NCBI RefSeq assembly: GCF_000009765.2
Contig: NC_003155.5
Coordinates: forward strand, 3,968,001-4,032,000
Reading direction: 5' to 3'
DNA length: 64,000 bases
DNA from: Streptomyces avermitilis MA-4680 = NBRC 14893
GTDB taxonomy: Bacteria > Actinomycetota > Actinomycetes > Streptomycetales > Streptomycetaceae
Within the stretch, counting starts at the first letter, position 1; each line of letters opens with the position of its first letter. Both the position numbers and the translations under genes were made by a program. This document shows, piece after piece, positions 51,075 through 60,191 of the stretch. Below the pieces are notes generated by a model that had not been told where the DNA came from, searched no databases, and was given only the letters and a program-made list of their open reading frames with translations.

Positions 51075-52538
51075 GTGACCCAGGCACCCCAGAAGGCTCC
51101 GTACACCACGAACAACGTCGGAATTCCGGTGGAGAGCGACGAACACTCGCTCACCGTCGGTCCCGATGGCCCGATCCTGCTCCAGGACCACTACCTCATC
51201 GAGAAGATGGCCCAGTTCAACCGGGAGCGGGTCCCCGAGCGTGTGGTGCACGCCAAGGGCAGTGGCGCGTACGGATTCTTCGAAGTCACCAATGACGTCA
51301 GCCAGTTCACCAAGGCCGACCTGTTCCAGCCGGGCAAGCGCACCGAGATGCTGGCCCGCTTCTCCACCGTCGCCGGCGAGCAGGGCTCGCCCGACACCTG
51401 GCGCGACCCCCGCGGCTTCGCGCTGAAGTTCTACACCGAGCACGGCAACTACGACATGGTGGGCAACAACACCCCGGTCTTCTTCGTCCGTGACACGATC
51501 AAGTTCCAGGACTTCATCCGCTCGCAGAAGCGCCACCCGGTCACCGGGCTGCGCAGCAACGACATGCAGTGGGACTTCTGGACGCTCTCCCCCGAGTCCG
51601 CACACCAGGTGACCTGGCTGATGGGCGACCGGGGCATCCCGAAGACGTACCGCCACATGAACGGCTACAGCTCCCACACCTATATGTGGATCAATGGCGC
51701 CGGTGAGCGGTTCTGGGTGAAGTACCACTTCAAGACCGACCAGGGCATCGACTTCCTCACCCAGGCGGAGGCCGACGAGCTGGCCGGTTCGGATGCCGAC
51801 AAGCACCGCCGGGACCTGTTCGAGTCGATCGAGTCCGGGAACGCGCCGACCTGGACCCTGAAGGTCCAGATCATGCCGTTCGAGGACGCGGCGGACTACC
51901 GCTTCAACCCGTTCGACCTGACCAAGGTCTGGCCGCACGGCGACTACCCGCTGATCGACGTCGGCCGGATGGTCCTCAACAAGAACCCCGAGGACTACTT
52001 CATCCACATCGAGCAGGCCGCCTTCGAGCCGTCCAACCTGGTGCCGGGCATCGGCCCCTCGCCGGACAAGATGCTGCTCGGCCGGCTGTTCTCGTACCCC
52101 GACACACACCGGTACCGGATCGGCCCGAACTATGCGCAGCTGCCGCCCAACCGGCCGCACGCCCCGGTGAACTCGTACGCCAAGGACGGCCCGATGCGGT
52201 ACGTGCCGTCGAACGCGGCGAGGCCGTACGCGCCCAACTCCTACGGCGGCCCCGCGGCCGACTACGGGCAATTCGGCGACCCGGCGAGCTGGGAGACGGC
52301 CGGAGAGCTGGTCCGCGAGGCGACCAAGCCGCACCGCGAGGACGACGACTGGGGCCAGCCGGGCACGATGGTGCGCCAGGTCCTGGACGACGCGGCCCGC
52401 GACCGGCTCGTGTCGAACGTCAGCGGCCATCTGAAGGCCGATGTCTCGCGCCCGGTCCTGGACCGCGCGGTGCAGTACTGGCGCAACATCGACAAGGAGA
52501 TCGGCGACCGGATCGCCAGCAACGTCAACGGAGGCTGA
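51075..52538 (+). CDS. Monofunctional haem catalase
   Basis: 487 residues from a GTG with GGGAGGACGC upstream. It is a small-subunit catalase: active-site His in 'RVVHAKGSGAYGFFEVTND', Asn in 'NYDMVGNNTPVFFVRD', and proximal haem Tyr in 'RLFSYPDTHRYRIGPNY'. It decomposes hydrogen peroxide. The divergent or nearby OxyR is ~9 kb away, so co-regulation is possible but not visible. Confidence 0.95.
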   Translation: MTQAPQKAPYTTNNVGIPVESDEHSLTVGPDGPILLQDHYLIEKMAQFNRERVPERVVHAKGSGAYGFFEVTNDVSQFTKADLFQPGKRTEMLARFSTVAGEQGSPDTWRDPRGFALKFYTEHGNYDMVGNNTPVFFVRDTIKFQDFIRSQKRHPVTGLRSNDMQWDFWTLSPESAHQVTWLMGDRGIPKTYRHMNGYSSHTYMWINGAGERFWVKYHFKTDQGIDFLTQAEADELAGSDADKHRRDLFESIESGNAPTWTLKVQIMPFEDAADYRFNPFDLTKVWPHGDYPLIDVGRMVLNKNPEDYFIHIEQAAFEPSNLVPGIGPSPDKMLLGRLFSYPDTHRYRIGPNYAQLPPNRPHAPVNSYAKDGPMRYVPSNAARPYAPNSYGGPAADYGQFGDPASWETAGELVREATKPHREDDDWGQPGTMVRQVLDDAARDRLVSNVSGHLKADVSRPVLDRAVQYWRNIDKEIGDRIASNVNGG

Positions 52539-52551
52539 GGACACGAACGCG

Positions 52552-52584
52552 GGAGGGCGCCCGGTGGATCACCGGGCGCCCTCC
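52552..52584. terminator. Bidirectional hairpin terminator
   Basis: A perfect 15-bp stem (52552-52566 with 52570-52584) and a GAT loop, between convergent catalase and PBP genes. Confidence 0.9.
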
Positions 52585-52615
52585 TCGTGGGTTCATGTCA
52601 GGCAGCCGCCGGGAC

Positions 52616-54949
52616 TCACTGACTCGTCGGATCGTTCTGGTTCCTCAGACCGTTCCGGTCGTTCGGATTGACCGGATCGTCCGGCAGTCCGTCCGTCGGG
52701 GTCGTCGTCGTACCCGTCGGCGTGTTGCTCGGCCCCTTGGTCGTCGGCGAGGTCGACGGGCTCGCCGGGGTCGTCGACGTGCTGGGCGGCGTGGTCGTCG
52801 GCTTCTTCGTCGTCGGCGACGACGAGGGCGAGTCGCTCGGCGACTGGGTGAGGGTCGGCGTCACGGTGGGCTCGATCGCCGCGCCCTGGGTGGTCTCCAG
52901 GTCGAACTTGGTGACCTTGCCCATCGCGCCGAAGGTGTACGCGGCCCAGATCTGCGCCGGATAGCCGCCGCCGTTGATGCGGCCGCTGCCCGGGATGAGA
53001 CCCGTGGCGCCCTTCAGGGTGACCTGGCTCTGGTTCTTCGCGCTCTCGCCGAACATACCGACCGAGGTGACCAGGTTCGGCGTGTAGCCGGTGAACCAGG
53101 CCGACTTGTTGCTGTCGGACGTACCGGTCTTGCCCGCGACCTGCTGGCCGCGCCGGTCCGCCGCCTGGGCCACCGAGGTCTGGGCCGTACCGTCGTCGAC
53201 CACGCCGGTCAGCACGGACGTGACCGTGTCGGCGGCCTCGCGGGTGATGACCCGGTCGCCGATCGGGTCCGGGAACTTGACCTGACGGTCCTTGTGCTCG
53301 GCCGACCTCACGACGGCCGGGGTGACCTTCTTGCCGTGGTTGTCGAGGGTCGCGTAGATCCCCGCCATCTCCAGCGGGCTCGCGCCCATCGAGCCGAGGG
53401 TCTGCGCGGGCACCGCCTCGAGACCCTTGGTGTCCATGCCGAGCTTGCCCGCCACCTTCAGCACGTCGTCCATGCCGACGTCGACGCCCATCTGCGCGAA
53501 GACGGAGTTGATGGACGCGTTCATGGCCCGCTGGACGGTGACCTTTCCGTAGCTGCGGTTGTCCTCGTTGGGCGGCGCGAACCCGACCTTGTCGCCGTTG
53601 TCCAGGACGGGGCGCCTGCTCGTGCCGTCGTAGATCGTGTTGGCGTTGATCGCCTTGCCGTCCTGCGTGCTGGCTCCCTCGTCCAGGGCGGCCGCGAAGA
53701 TCAGCGGCTTGAAGGTGGAGGCGGGCTGGTAGTCGCGGCGGGTCGCGTTGTTCAGGTAGTGCTTGACGTAGTTCTGGCCGCCGTAGAGCGCGAGGACCTT
53801 GCCCGTCTTCGGGTCGACGGACGCGGCGCCGGCCTGGACGTCGCCGTCCACCGGGCGCTTCTTCGCGTTCAGCTTGCTGGTCAGCTTCGCCTTGACGGCC
53901 GCCTCCAGCTGGTCCTGCTTCTTCTTGTCGATGTTGAGCGTGAGGGTCCAGCCGCCGGCCTTGACCATCGCCTCGGCGGTGCCCAGGTCGGAGGCGGCGC
54001 CCTGGGCGACGAGCTGCTTCATCAGCGCCGCGTTGGCCGCGTCCACCAGATAGCCGGTCTGCCCCTCCATGCCGGGCGCCGCCCTCGGGGGCTTGGGCGT
54101 CGGGAACGTCATGCCCTCGCGCTTGCCGGAGTCCAGCCAGTGCTCCTCGACCATGTTGTCCAGCACGTAGTTCCAGCGGTCTTTCACCAGCTTCTTGCCG
54201 GTGTCCGTCGCGATGGCCCAGTCGTACTGGTTCGGGGCCTGGAGCAGCGCGGCGAGATACGCGCCCTGCCTTACCGAGAGGTCCTTGGCGTCCACGCGGT
54301 AGTACGCCTGGGCGGCGGCCTGGATGCCGTAGGCGCCGCGGCCGTAGTAGCTGGTGTTGATGTAGCCCGCGAGGATCTGGCTCTTGGTCTTCTGGCGGTC
54401 GACCTTCAGCGAGATGACCAGTTCCTTCAGCTTGCGCGTGACGGTCTGGTCCTGGCTCAGGTAGAAGTTCTTGACGTACTGCTGGGTGATCGTCGAACCA
54501 CCCTGCTTGCCCTTGCCGGAGAGGGTGTTGATCAGACCGCGGGCCGTGCCCCTGAAGTCGACGCCGGAGTCCTTGTAGAAGGACTTGTTCTCGGCGGCGA
54601 CGAAGGTCCGCTGGACGCCCTTGGGCACCTCGGAGAGGTCGACGATCTCACGGTTGCGGGTGCCGGTGCGGGCGAGGGGCGAGCCGTCGCTGTACTCGTA
54701 GACGTTGCTCTGGAGCTTGGCGTCCGCGTTGCCCTTGGGGACGCTGATCATCATGTAGAGCACGATGAAGGCGCCCATGCCCAGCAGGCACAGGCCGAAC
54801 AGCGTGCCGAGGATCTTCTTCCAGGTGAACAGCCTGCGTATCCGGCCCTTGCCGGCGCCGGCGCTCTTGGCAGCCGTCCTCGACGAGCCCTGGGGCGCCG
54901 CGCGGCGGCCACCGCGCTGCCGCGCTCGTCTCTCTTCCGCTCGTCCCAT
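52616..54949 (-). CDS. Class A penicillin-binding protein (transglycosylase/transpeptidase)
   Basis: 777 residues. A basic cytoplasmic N-terminus precedes a membrane helix ('ILGTLFGLCLLGMGAFIVLY', ~46-65). The GT51 transglycosylase domain has the catalytic Glu in 'FVAAENKSFYKDSGVDFRG' and 'GGSTITQQYVKNFYL'. The transpeptidase has SxxK 'ASTFKPLIFAA' (Ser near 412), SxN 'NASINSVFAQMG' and KTG 'VAGKTGTSDSN'. The C-terminus is a Pro/Ser/Thr-rich tail. It builds and crosslinks peptidoglycan. Confidence 0.94.
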   Translation of the reverse strand: MGRAEERRARQRGGRRAAPQGSSRTAAKSAGAGKGRIRRLFTWKKILGTLFGLCLLGMGAFIVLYMMISVPKGNADAKLQSNVYEYSDGSPLARTGTRNREIVDLSEVPKGVQRTFVAAENKSFYKDSGVDFRGTARGLINTLSGKGKQGGSTITQQYVKNFYLSQDQTVTRKLKELVISLKVDRQKTKSQILAGYINTSYYGRGAYGIQAAAQAYYRVDAKDLSVRQGAYLAALLQAPNQYDWAIATDTGKKLVKDRWNYVLDNMVEEHWLDSGKREGMTFPTPKPPRAAPGMEGQTGYLVDAANAALMKQLVAQGAASDLGTAEAMVKAGGWTLTLNIDKKKQDQLEAAVKAKLTSKLNAKKRPVDGDVQAGAASVDPKTGKVLALYGGQNYVKHYLNNATRRDYQPASTFKPLIFAAALDEGASTQDGKAINANTIYDGTSRRPVLDNGDKVGFAPPNEDNRSYGKVTVQRAMNASINSVFAQMGVDVGMDDVLKVAGKLGMDTKGLEAVPAQTLGSMGASPLEMAGIYATLDNHGKKVTPAVVRSAEHKDRQVKFPDPIGDRVITREAADTVTSVLTGVVDDGTAQTSVAQAADRRGQQVAGKTGTSDSNKSAWFTGYTPNLVTSVGMFGESAKNQSQVTLKGATGLIPGSGRINGGGYPAQIWAAYTFGAMGKVTKFDLETTQGAAIEPTVTPTLTQSPSDSPSSSPTTKKPTTTPPSTSTTPASPSTSPTTKGPSNTPTGTTTTPTDGLPDDPVNPNDRNGLRNQNDPTSQ

Positions 54950-55134
54950 GGGTCCGTCCGCTCCGCTTCCTTCTCGCGTGTCACACAGGTTCGTCGCACA
55001 GGTCAGCTCAGAAAGCTAACACCGCGCGATATGACAAAGGGCCGTCGATCCCGTCTTTTACGGACGTGAGAATCAGCACCTGCCCCATCAGAACCGACCG
55101 CTCTGGGGCGTGGAAGGTTGCCGTGTTGGCTAAT

Positions 55135-55164
55135 GTGATATCACTTAGCTAGATTGAAGCTAAG
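55135..55164 (+). promoter_or_regulatory. Palindromic operator-like elements upstream of the SPFH gene
   Basis: 'gtgatatcac' (55135-55144) is a perfect palindrome, followed at once by an inverted repeat CTTAGCT-N7-AGCTAAG (55144-55150, 55158-55164). They lie 70-95 bp before the SPFH start in an AT-richer patch. The adjacent ribbon-helix-helix protein is a candidate binder. Confidence 0.5.
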
Positions 55165-55231
55165 CGGCACGCACACCGTGCCGCAGCGAACCGCATGCCG
55201 AACCGCATGCCGTACGAATCGGGGGACCGCC

Positions 55232-56179
55232 ATGTCCACGCACGACTCCACGCACGACTCCACACCCGCCGCCGACGTACCCGAGATGCCCGCACCGCGC
55301 GTGCGGGAGTTCGCCGCGCACAGCATCGGTGGCGGCCTCGCGCTGCTGCTCGGGCTCGTCGGACTGCTCCTCGGCGCCGGGATGATCGCGGGCGCGACGA
55401 CACTCGCCGCGACCGGCGCCAAGGCCGCACTGATCGTCGGCGGCATCCTGATCGCCATCGCGGCCTTCCTCGCGATGTGCGGTCTGAACACGGTGGCGCC
55501 GGGTGAGGCCCGCGTCGTCCAGCTCTTCGGGCGGTACCGGGGGACGATCCGGCAGGACGGCCTGCGCTGGGTGAACCCCTTCACCTCGCGCACGAAGATC
55601 TCGACCCGCGTACGCAACCACGAGACCCCCGTCCTCAAGGTCAACGACGCCTACGGCAACCCGATCGAGCTCGCCGCGGTCATGGTCTGGAAGGTCGAGG
55701 ACACCGCGCAGGCCACCTTCGAGGTGGACGACTTCCGGGAGTTCGTCGCCACTCAGACCGAGGCGGCGGTGCGGCACATCGCCATCGAGTACCCGTACGA
55801 CTCCCATGACGAGGACGGCCTCTCGCTGCGCGGCAACGCGGAGGAAATCACCGAGAAGCTCGCCATAGAACTGCACGCGCGCGTGGCAGCGGCCGGCGTG
55901 CGGATCATCGAGTCCCGCTTCACGCATCTCGCGTACGCTCCCGAGATCGCCTCCGCGATGCTCCAGCGACAGCAGGCCGGGGCGGTCGTCGCGGCGCGGC
56001 GGCAGATCGTGGAAGGCGCGGTCGGGATGGTCGAGGCGGCGCTCGCCCGGATCACCGAGCGGGACATCGTGGAGCTGGACTCCGAGCGGAAGGCGGCGAT
56101 GGTGTCGAATCTGATGGTGGTGCTGTGCGGGGACCGCGCACCGCAGCCCGTCCTGAACACGGGCACCCTCTACCAGTGA
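55232..56179 (+). CDS. SPFH/band-7 domain membrane protein
   Basis: 315 residues from the ATG at 55232 (MSTHDST), with GGGGGA eight bases upstream. Two membrane segments lie at ~35-80 ('GGGLALLLGLVGLLLGAGMI' and 'ALIVGGILIAIAAFLAMCGL'), then a band-7 domain: 'TVAPGEARVVQLFGRYRGTI', 'VNDAYGNPIELAAVMVWKVE' and the C-terminal helices with 'MLQRQQAGAVVAARRQIVEG'. SPFH proteins organise membrane microdomains and proteases. Its stop overlaps the start of the next gene. Confidence 0.9.
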   Translation: MSTHDSTHDSTPAADVPEMPAPRVREFAAHSIGGGLALLLGLVGLLLGAGMIAGATTLAATGAKAALIVGGILIAIAAFLAMCGLNTVAPGEARVVQLFGRYRGTIRQDGLRWVNPFTSRTKISTRVRNHETPVLKVNDAYGNPIELAAVMVWKVEDTAQATFEVDDFREFVATQTEAAVRHIAIEYPYDSHDEDGLSLRGNAEEITEKLAIELHARVAAAGVRIIESRFTHLAYAPEIASAMLQRQQAGAVVAARRQIVEGAVGMVEAALARITERDIVELDSERKAAMVSNLMVVLCGDRAPQPVLNTGTLYQ

Positions 56180-56439
56180 CGGCTCCTTCGGAGGGCACCC
56201 CTTCGCCGGGGCGGCGGCCGCAGCAGCAGCGCAAGCAGGTGCTGCTGCGGCTGGATCCGCTCGTGTACGAGGCGCTGGCGCGGTGGGCCGGGGACGAGTT
56301 GCGCTCCACGAACGCGCAGATCGAGTTCCTGCTGCGGCGCGCTCTCGCGGAGGCCGGCCGCCTGCCGGGGGAAGCCGGCCCGATCCCCCGCCGGGGTCGG
56401 CCCCCGGGAGGCTCCACCCCCGGACCCTCCTCGACCTGA
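56176..56439 (+). CDS. Small ribbon-helix-helix (Arc-like) protein
   Basis: 87 residues from a GTG at 56176 whose last two bases start the SPFH stop (GTGA). The central 'RKQVLLRLDPLVYEALARWA' and 'STNAQIEFLLRRALAEAG' form an Arc/MetJ-like strand-helix-helix. The ends are Pro/Gly/Arg-rich. It is coupled to the SPFH gene in many Streptomyces; it may be an autoregulator of the pair. Confidence 0.8.
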   Translation: MTAPSEGTPSPGRRPQQQRKQVLLRLDPLVYEALARWAGDELRSTNAQIEFLLRRALAEAGRLPGEAGPIPRRGRPPGGSTPGPSST

Positions 56440-56545
56440 ACGGCCTCCTCCTCATCACCGGGGAGGGGGCCGATGGCGTGTCGCAGAACTGTGACAATCG
56501 GCCCCACCTGCACTCTCGTACGCCCCGGCACCACCTAGACACTGC

Positions 56546-56568
56546 GCGTATACATGCGGCGTATACAC
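56546..56568 (+). promoter_or_regulatory. Candidate PadR operator
   Basis: Two copies of 'gcgtataca' (56546-56554, 56559-56567), each containing the palindrome GTATAC, lie 20-42 bp before the PadR start. Local autoregulators of this family bind such sites. Confidence 0.5.
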
Positions 56569-56587
56569 CGTGTGTAGTGTGCTCCGC

Positions 56588-57115
56588 ATGTCCATCGGTC
56601 ACACGCTCCTAGGGCTCCTCGAGTCCGGGCCCTGTCACGGTTACGACCTCAAACGGGCCTTCGACGAAAAGTTCGGTCACGACCGGCCGCTGCATTACGG
56701 CCAGGTCTACTCGACCATGTCCCGCCTCCTGAAGAACGGCCTCGTCGAGGTCGACGGGATCGAGGCCGGCGGCGGCCCCGAGCGCAAGCGGTACGCGATC
56801 ACCGACGCCGGGATCACCGACGTGCAGCAGTGGCTCGCGACCCCGGAGAAGCCCGAGCCGTATCTCCAGTCGACCCTCTACACCAAGGTCGTCCTCGCGC
56901 TGCTCACCCACCGCGACGCGTCCGAGATCCTCGACACGCAGCGCTCCGAGCATCTGCGCATGATGCGCATCCTCACCGACCGCAAGCGCAAGGGTGATCT
57001 GGCCGACCAGCTCATCTGCGACCATGCCCTCTTCCATCTGGAGGCGGATCTGCGGTGGCTGGAGCTCACCGCGGCGCGCCTCGACAAACTCGCCGAGGCG
57101 GTGACGACCCGATGA
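56588..57115 (+). CDS. PadR-family transcriptional regulator
   Basis: 175 residues: PadR winged helix 'IGHTLLGLLESGPCHGYDLK' and 'YGQVYSTMSRLLKNGLVEVD', then a C-terminal dimerisation helix of the longer (subfamily 1) PadR type. The start at 56588 (MSIG) gives family length; no clear ribosome site is visible, so the transcript may be near leaderless. It overlaps the ABC transporter ATPase start by four bases and most likely represses this transporter operon. Confidence 0.92.
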   Translation: MSIGHTLLGLLESGPCHGYDLKRAFDEKFGHDRPLHYGQVYSTMSRLLKNGLVEVDGIEAGGGPERKRYAITDAGITDVQQWLATPEKPEPYLQSTLYTKVVLALLTHRDASEILDTQRSEHLRMMRILTDRKRKGDLADQLICDHALFHLEADLRWLELTAARLDKLAEAVTTR

Positions 57116-57798
57116 CTCCTGCTGGTTCTCTGCTGGCCGCGACGGATCTGCGGAAGACGTACGGTGCGACGACCGCTCTGGACGGCGCCGAGTTCTCGAT
57201 CCACCCCGGCGAGGTCGTCGCGGTGATGGGCCCCTCCGGCTCCGGCAAGTCGACCCTGCTGCACTGCCTCGCCGGCATCGTGCCGCCCGACTCCGGCTCG
57301 ATCACCTACAACGGGCGCGAGATGGCCGGTATGAGCGACACCGAGCGCAGCGCCCTGCGGCGCTCCGAGTTCGGGTTCGTGTTCCAGTTCGGGCAGCTCG
57401 TGCCGGAGCTGACGTGCGTGGAGAACGTCGCCCTGCCGCTGCGGCTGAACGGCACCGGCCGCAAGGAGGCCGAGCGGATCTCGCTGTCGTGGATGGAGCG
57501 CCTGGAGGTCGACGACCTCCAGGGCAAGCGCCCCGGTGAGGTCTCCGGCGGCCAGGGGCAGCGCGTCGCCGTCGCCCGTTCCCTCGTCACCAGCCCGCGC
57601 GTGCTGTTCGCCGACGAGCCCACCGGCGCCCTCGACTCCTTCAACGGCGAACGCGTGATGGAGCTGTTCACCGAGGCCGCCCGCTCCACCAACGCCGCCG
57701 TCGTACTCGTGACGCACGAGGCGCGGGTCGCCGCGTACTCGGACCGCGAGATCGTCGTACGCGACGGCAGGTCCCGGGACATGGAGCGCATCGTATGA
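57112..57798 (+). CDS. ABC transporter ATP-binding protein (MacB/LolD type)
   Basis: 228 residues from the ATG at 57112. Walker A is 'GPSGSGKSTLL', the Q-loop region 'FGFVFQFGQLVPELT', the ABC signature 'VSGGQGQRVAVARSL' and Walker B 'VLFADEPTGALDS'. The VSGGQGQ form is a small variation on VSGGQQQ. It overlaps the permease gene by ATGA and energises it. Such exporters under PadR control often confer drug or peptide resistance. Confidence 0.94.
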   Translation: MTPAGSLLAATDLRKTYGATTALDGAEFSIHPGEVVAVMGPSGSGKSTLLHCLAGIVPPDSGSITYNGREMAGMSDTERSALRRSEFGFVFQFGQLVPELTCVENVALPLRLNGTGRKEAERISLSWMERLEVDDLQGKRPGEVSGGQGQRVAVARSLVTSPRVLFADEPTGALDSFNGERVMELFTEAARSTNAAVVLVTHEARVAAYSDREIVVRDGRSRDMERIV

Positions 57799-60131
57799 GG
57801 GTGCGTCAGTGGTCCAGAGACCTGGCCATGGGGGCCAGATTCGCCTTCACCGGCGGACGCGAGGGCTGGATGCGGGCCGTGCTCACGGCCGTCGGGGTCG
57901 GGCTCGGGGTGGCCCTGCTCCTGATGACGACCGCGATACCGAGCGCGTTGCAGGCCCGGAGCGACCGCGAGACGGCCCGTACGGACATCACCTACGGCAA
58001 CACACACATACCGAAGGCCTCCGACCGGACCCTGCTGGTCGCGCGCGTCGACGACGAGTACCGCGACAAGGCCATCCGCGGACGGGAGCTGGAGGCCGAA
58101 GGGCCCCGGGCGCCGCTGCCGCCGGGTGTGCGGAAGCTGCCGAAGCCGGGTGAGATGGTGGTCTCGCCCGCGCTGGCCGACCTCCTGAAGTCCGGCAACG
58201 GGAAACTCCTGCGCGAGCGGCTGCCGTACCGCGTCATCGGCACCATCGGCGAGCCCGGCCTCATCGGCTCGGCCGAACTCTCCTTCTACTCGGGCGCCGA
58301 TGACCTCGCCCCGCGGATCAACGGCTCCGAGGTCACCCGCATCGACCACTTCGGACAGCCGCTCGGGCCGCCCGACAAGCTGGACCCGGTGCTGCTCCTG
58401 CTGATCCTCGTCGTCTTCGTGGTGCTGCTGATGCCGGTCGGCGTCTTCATCGCCGCGGCCGTGCGCTTCGGCGGCGAGCGGCGCGACCGCAGGCTCGCGG
58501 CGCTGCGTCTGGTCGGCTCCGACAGTCGGATGACCCGGCGGATCGCCGCCGGCGAGGCGCTCGGGGGCGCCGTGCTCGGGCTCGTCTTCGGCACGGTCTT
58601 CTTCCTGCTGGCCCGTGAGGTCGCCGGCTCCGTCGAGGTCTTCGGCCAGAGCGTCTTCCCGAGTTATCTGAACCCGACTCCAGCGCTGGCCGCGCTGATC
58701 GCCGTCACGGTGCCCGGCGCCGCGGTGCTCGTCACCCTGTTCGCACTGCGCGGGGTCGTCATCGAGCCGCTCGGTGTGGTGCGTACGGCCAAGCCCGCGC
58801 GGCGTCGGCTGTGGTGGCGGCTGCTGCTGCCGGTGGGCGGGCTCGCGATGCTCTACCCGATGATCGGGCAGGGCAACACCAGCGGGAACTTCAACCAGTA
58901 CCTGGTGATCGGCGGCGTCCTGCTGCTCCTGGTCGGCGTCACGGCGCTGCTGCCCTGGATCGTGGAGACGGTGGTCGGCCGGCTGGGCAGCGGTGGCGTG
59001 GCATGGCAACTCGCCGTGCGACGACTGCAGTTGAGCAGCGGCTCGGCGGCCCGCATGGTCAATGGCGTCGCCGTGGCGGTGGCCGGCGCGATCGCCCTGC
59101 AGATGCTGTTCGCCGGCGTCGAGGGCGACTACACCAAGGCGTCGACGAACGATGTCATGCGGGCGCAGATGGAGGTGCGCCTGCCGTACGACGTCCCGCT
59201 CGACCAGGCGCGCGAGCAGCTCGCCCGGACCAAGGGCGTACAGCGGGTCACCGCGATCGGCTCGGCCTCGACGGGCGACAAGAAGAAGGACGCGGACCTG
59301 TCCACGTCGATGACCGTCGGCGACTGCGCGTCGCTGCGCGAGGTGGCCAAGCTGCCGACGTGCCACGACGGTGACGTCTTCGCCGTCACGGACGCCGAGT
59401 ACGACACGGACCTACGGAAGCTGGCCAGGCCCGGCCGCACCATCTACATCGACCCCTCCTACAGCGGGGCCGTGGCGAACAGGCAGGTCCCCTGGACGGT
59501 GCCGCGGGACATCAAGAAGGCCGGGGTCCGCAAGGACCCGACGAACAGCGAGCGCGGCGGCTTCCTGCTCACCCCGGGCGCGGTGCCCGCGAAGGCCGTG
59601 CCCGCCATCGAGGGCAGCGCCTTTCTGCAGATCGACCAGTCGGTGCCGGACGTCTACGAACACGTCCGCAACACCACGGCGAAGCTCCACCCGCTCGCCC
59701 ACGCCTGGACCTGGGCGTCGGCCACGAGGGACACGAGCTACGCGTCCATCCGCACCGGCCTGTCCGTCGGCGCGACCTGCGTGCTGTTCCTGATCGGCGC
59801 GAGCCTGCTGGTCTCGCAGCTGGAGCAGCTGCGCGAACGCAAGAAGCTGCTGTCCGCCCTGGTCGCCTTCGGCACCCGGCGCCGCACGCTGAGCCTTTCG
59901 GTGCTGTGGCAGACGGCGATCCCGATCGCGCTGGGTCTCGTACTGGCGTCGGTGGTCGGTCTGACTCTGGGCATCGTCCTCCAGCGGATGACGGACGTCT
60001 CGGTGCGCGTGGACTGGTCGAGCCTGCTGACGATGACCGGCAGCGGCGCGGGAGTCGTGCTGCTGGTGACCGCCCTGAGCCTGCCGCCGCTGCTGCGGCT
60101 GATGCGGCCGGACGGGCTGCGCGCGGAGTAG
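57795..60131 (+). CDS. FtsX-like ABC transporter permease
   Basis: 778 residues with two FtsX modules and about ten membrane helices. Helix 1 is 'AVLTAVGVGLGVALLLMTTA'; four follow at ~190-370 ('LLLLILVVFVVLLMPVGVFI' and others) before an extracytoplasmic stretch (~430-640), then three C-terminal helices ending 'GAGVVLLVTALSLPPLLRLM'. It forms an efflux or lipid/peptide translocating pump with the preceding ATPase. The substrate is unknown. Confidence 0.92.
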   Translation: MRVRQWSRDLAMGARFAFTGGREGWMRAVLTAVGVGLGVALLLMTTAIPSALQARSDRETARTDITYGNTHIPKASDRTLLVARVDDEYRDKAIRGRELEAEGPRAPLPPGVRKLPKPGEMVVSPALADLLKSGNGKLLRERLPYRVIGTIGEPGLIGSAELSFYSGADDLAPRINGSEVTRIDHFGQPLGPPDKLDPVLLLLILVVFVVLLMPVGVFIAAAVRFGGERRDRRLAALRLVGSDSRMTRRIAAGEALGGAVLGLVFGTVFFLLAREVAGSVEVFGQSVFPSYLNPTPALAALIAVTVPGAAVLVTLFALRGVVIEPLGVVRTAKPARRRLWWRLLLPVGGLAMLYPMIGQGNTSGNFNQYLVIGGVLLLLVGVTALLPWIVETVVGRLGSGGVAWQLAVRRLQLSSGSAARMVNGVAVAVAGAIALQMLFAGVEGDYTKASTNDVMRAQMEVRLPYDVPLDQAREQLARTKGVQRVTAIGSASTGDKKKDADLSTSMTVGDCASLREVAKLPTCHDGDVFAVTDAEYDTDLRKLARPGRTIYIDPSYSGAVANRQVPWTVPRDIKKAGVRKDPTNSERGGFLLTPGAVPAKAVPAIEGSAFLQIDQSVPDVYEHVRNTTAKLHPLAHAWTWASATRDTSYASIRTGLSVGATCVLFLIGASLLVSQLEQLRERKKLLSALVAFGTRRRTLSLSVLWQTAIPIALGLVLASVVGLTLGIVLQRMTDVSVRVDWSSLLTMTGSGAGVVLLVTALSLPPLLRLMRPDGLRAE

Positions 60132-60136
60132 CGGTC

Positions 60137-60189
60137 CCGGACATGGCGGTGGGCCCCTCCCGGCCGGAGGGGCCCACCGCCGTGTCCGG
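60137..60189. terminator. Bidirectional hairpin terminator
   Basis: A 24-bp stem with one G-T pair (60137-60160 with 60166-60189). It separates the convergent permease and oxyR genes. Confidence 0.9.
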
Positions 60190-60191
60190 AC

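Noticed and set aside
57306..59366. A 686-codon minus-strand frame opposite the ABC transporter
   Set aside because: Shadow of the ATPase and permease genes; no domain signature.
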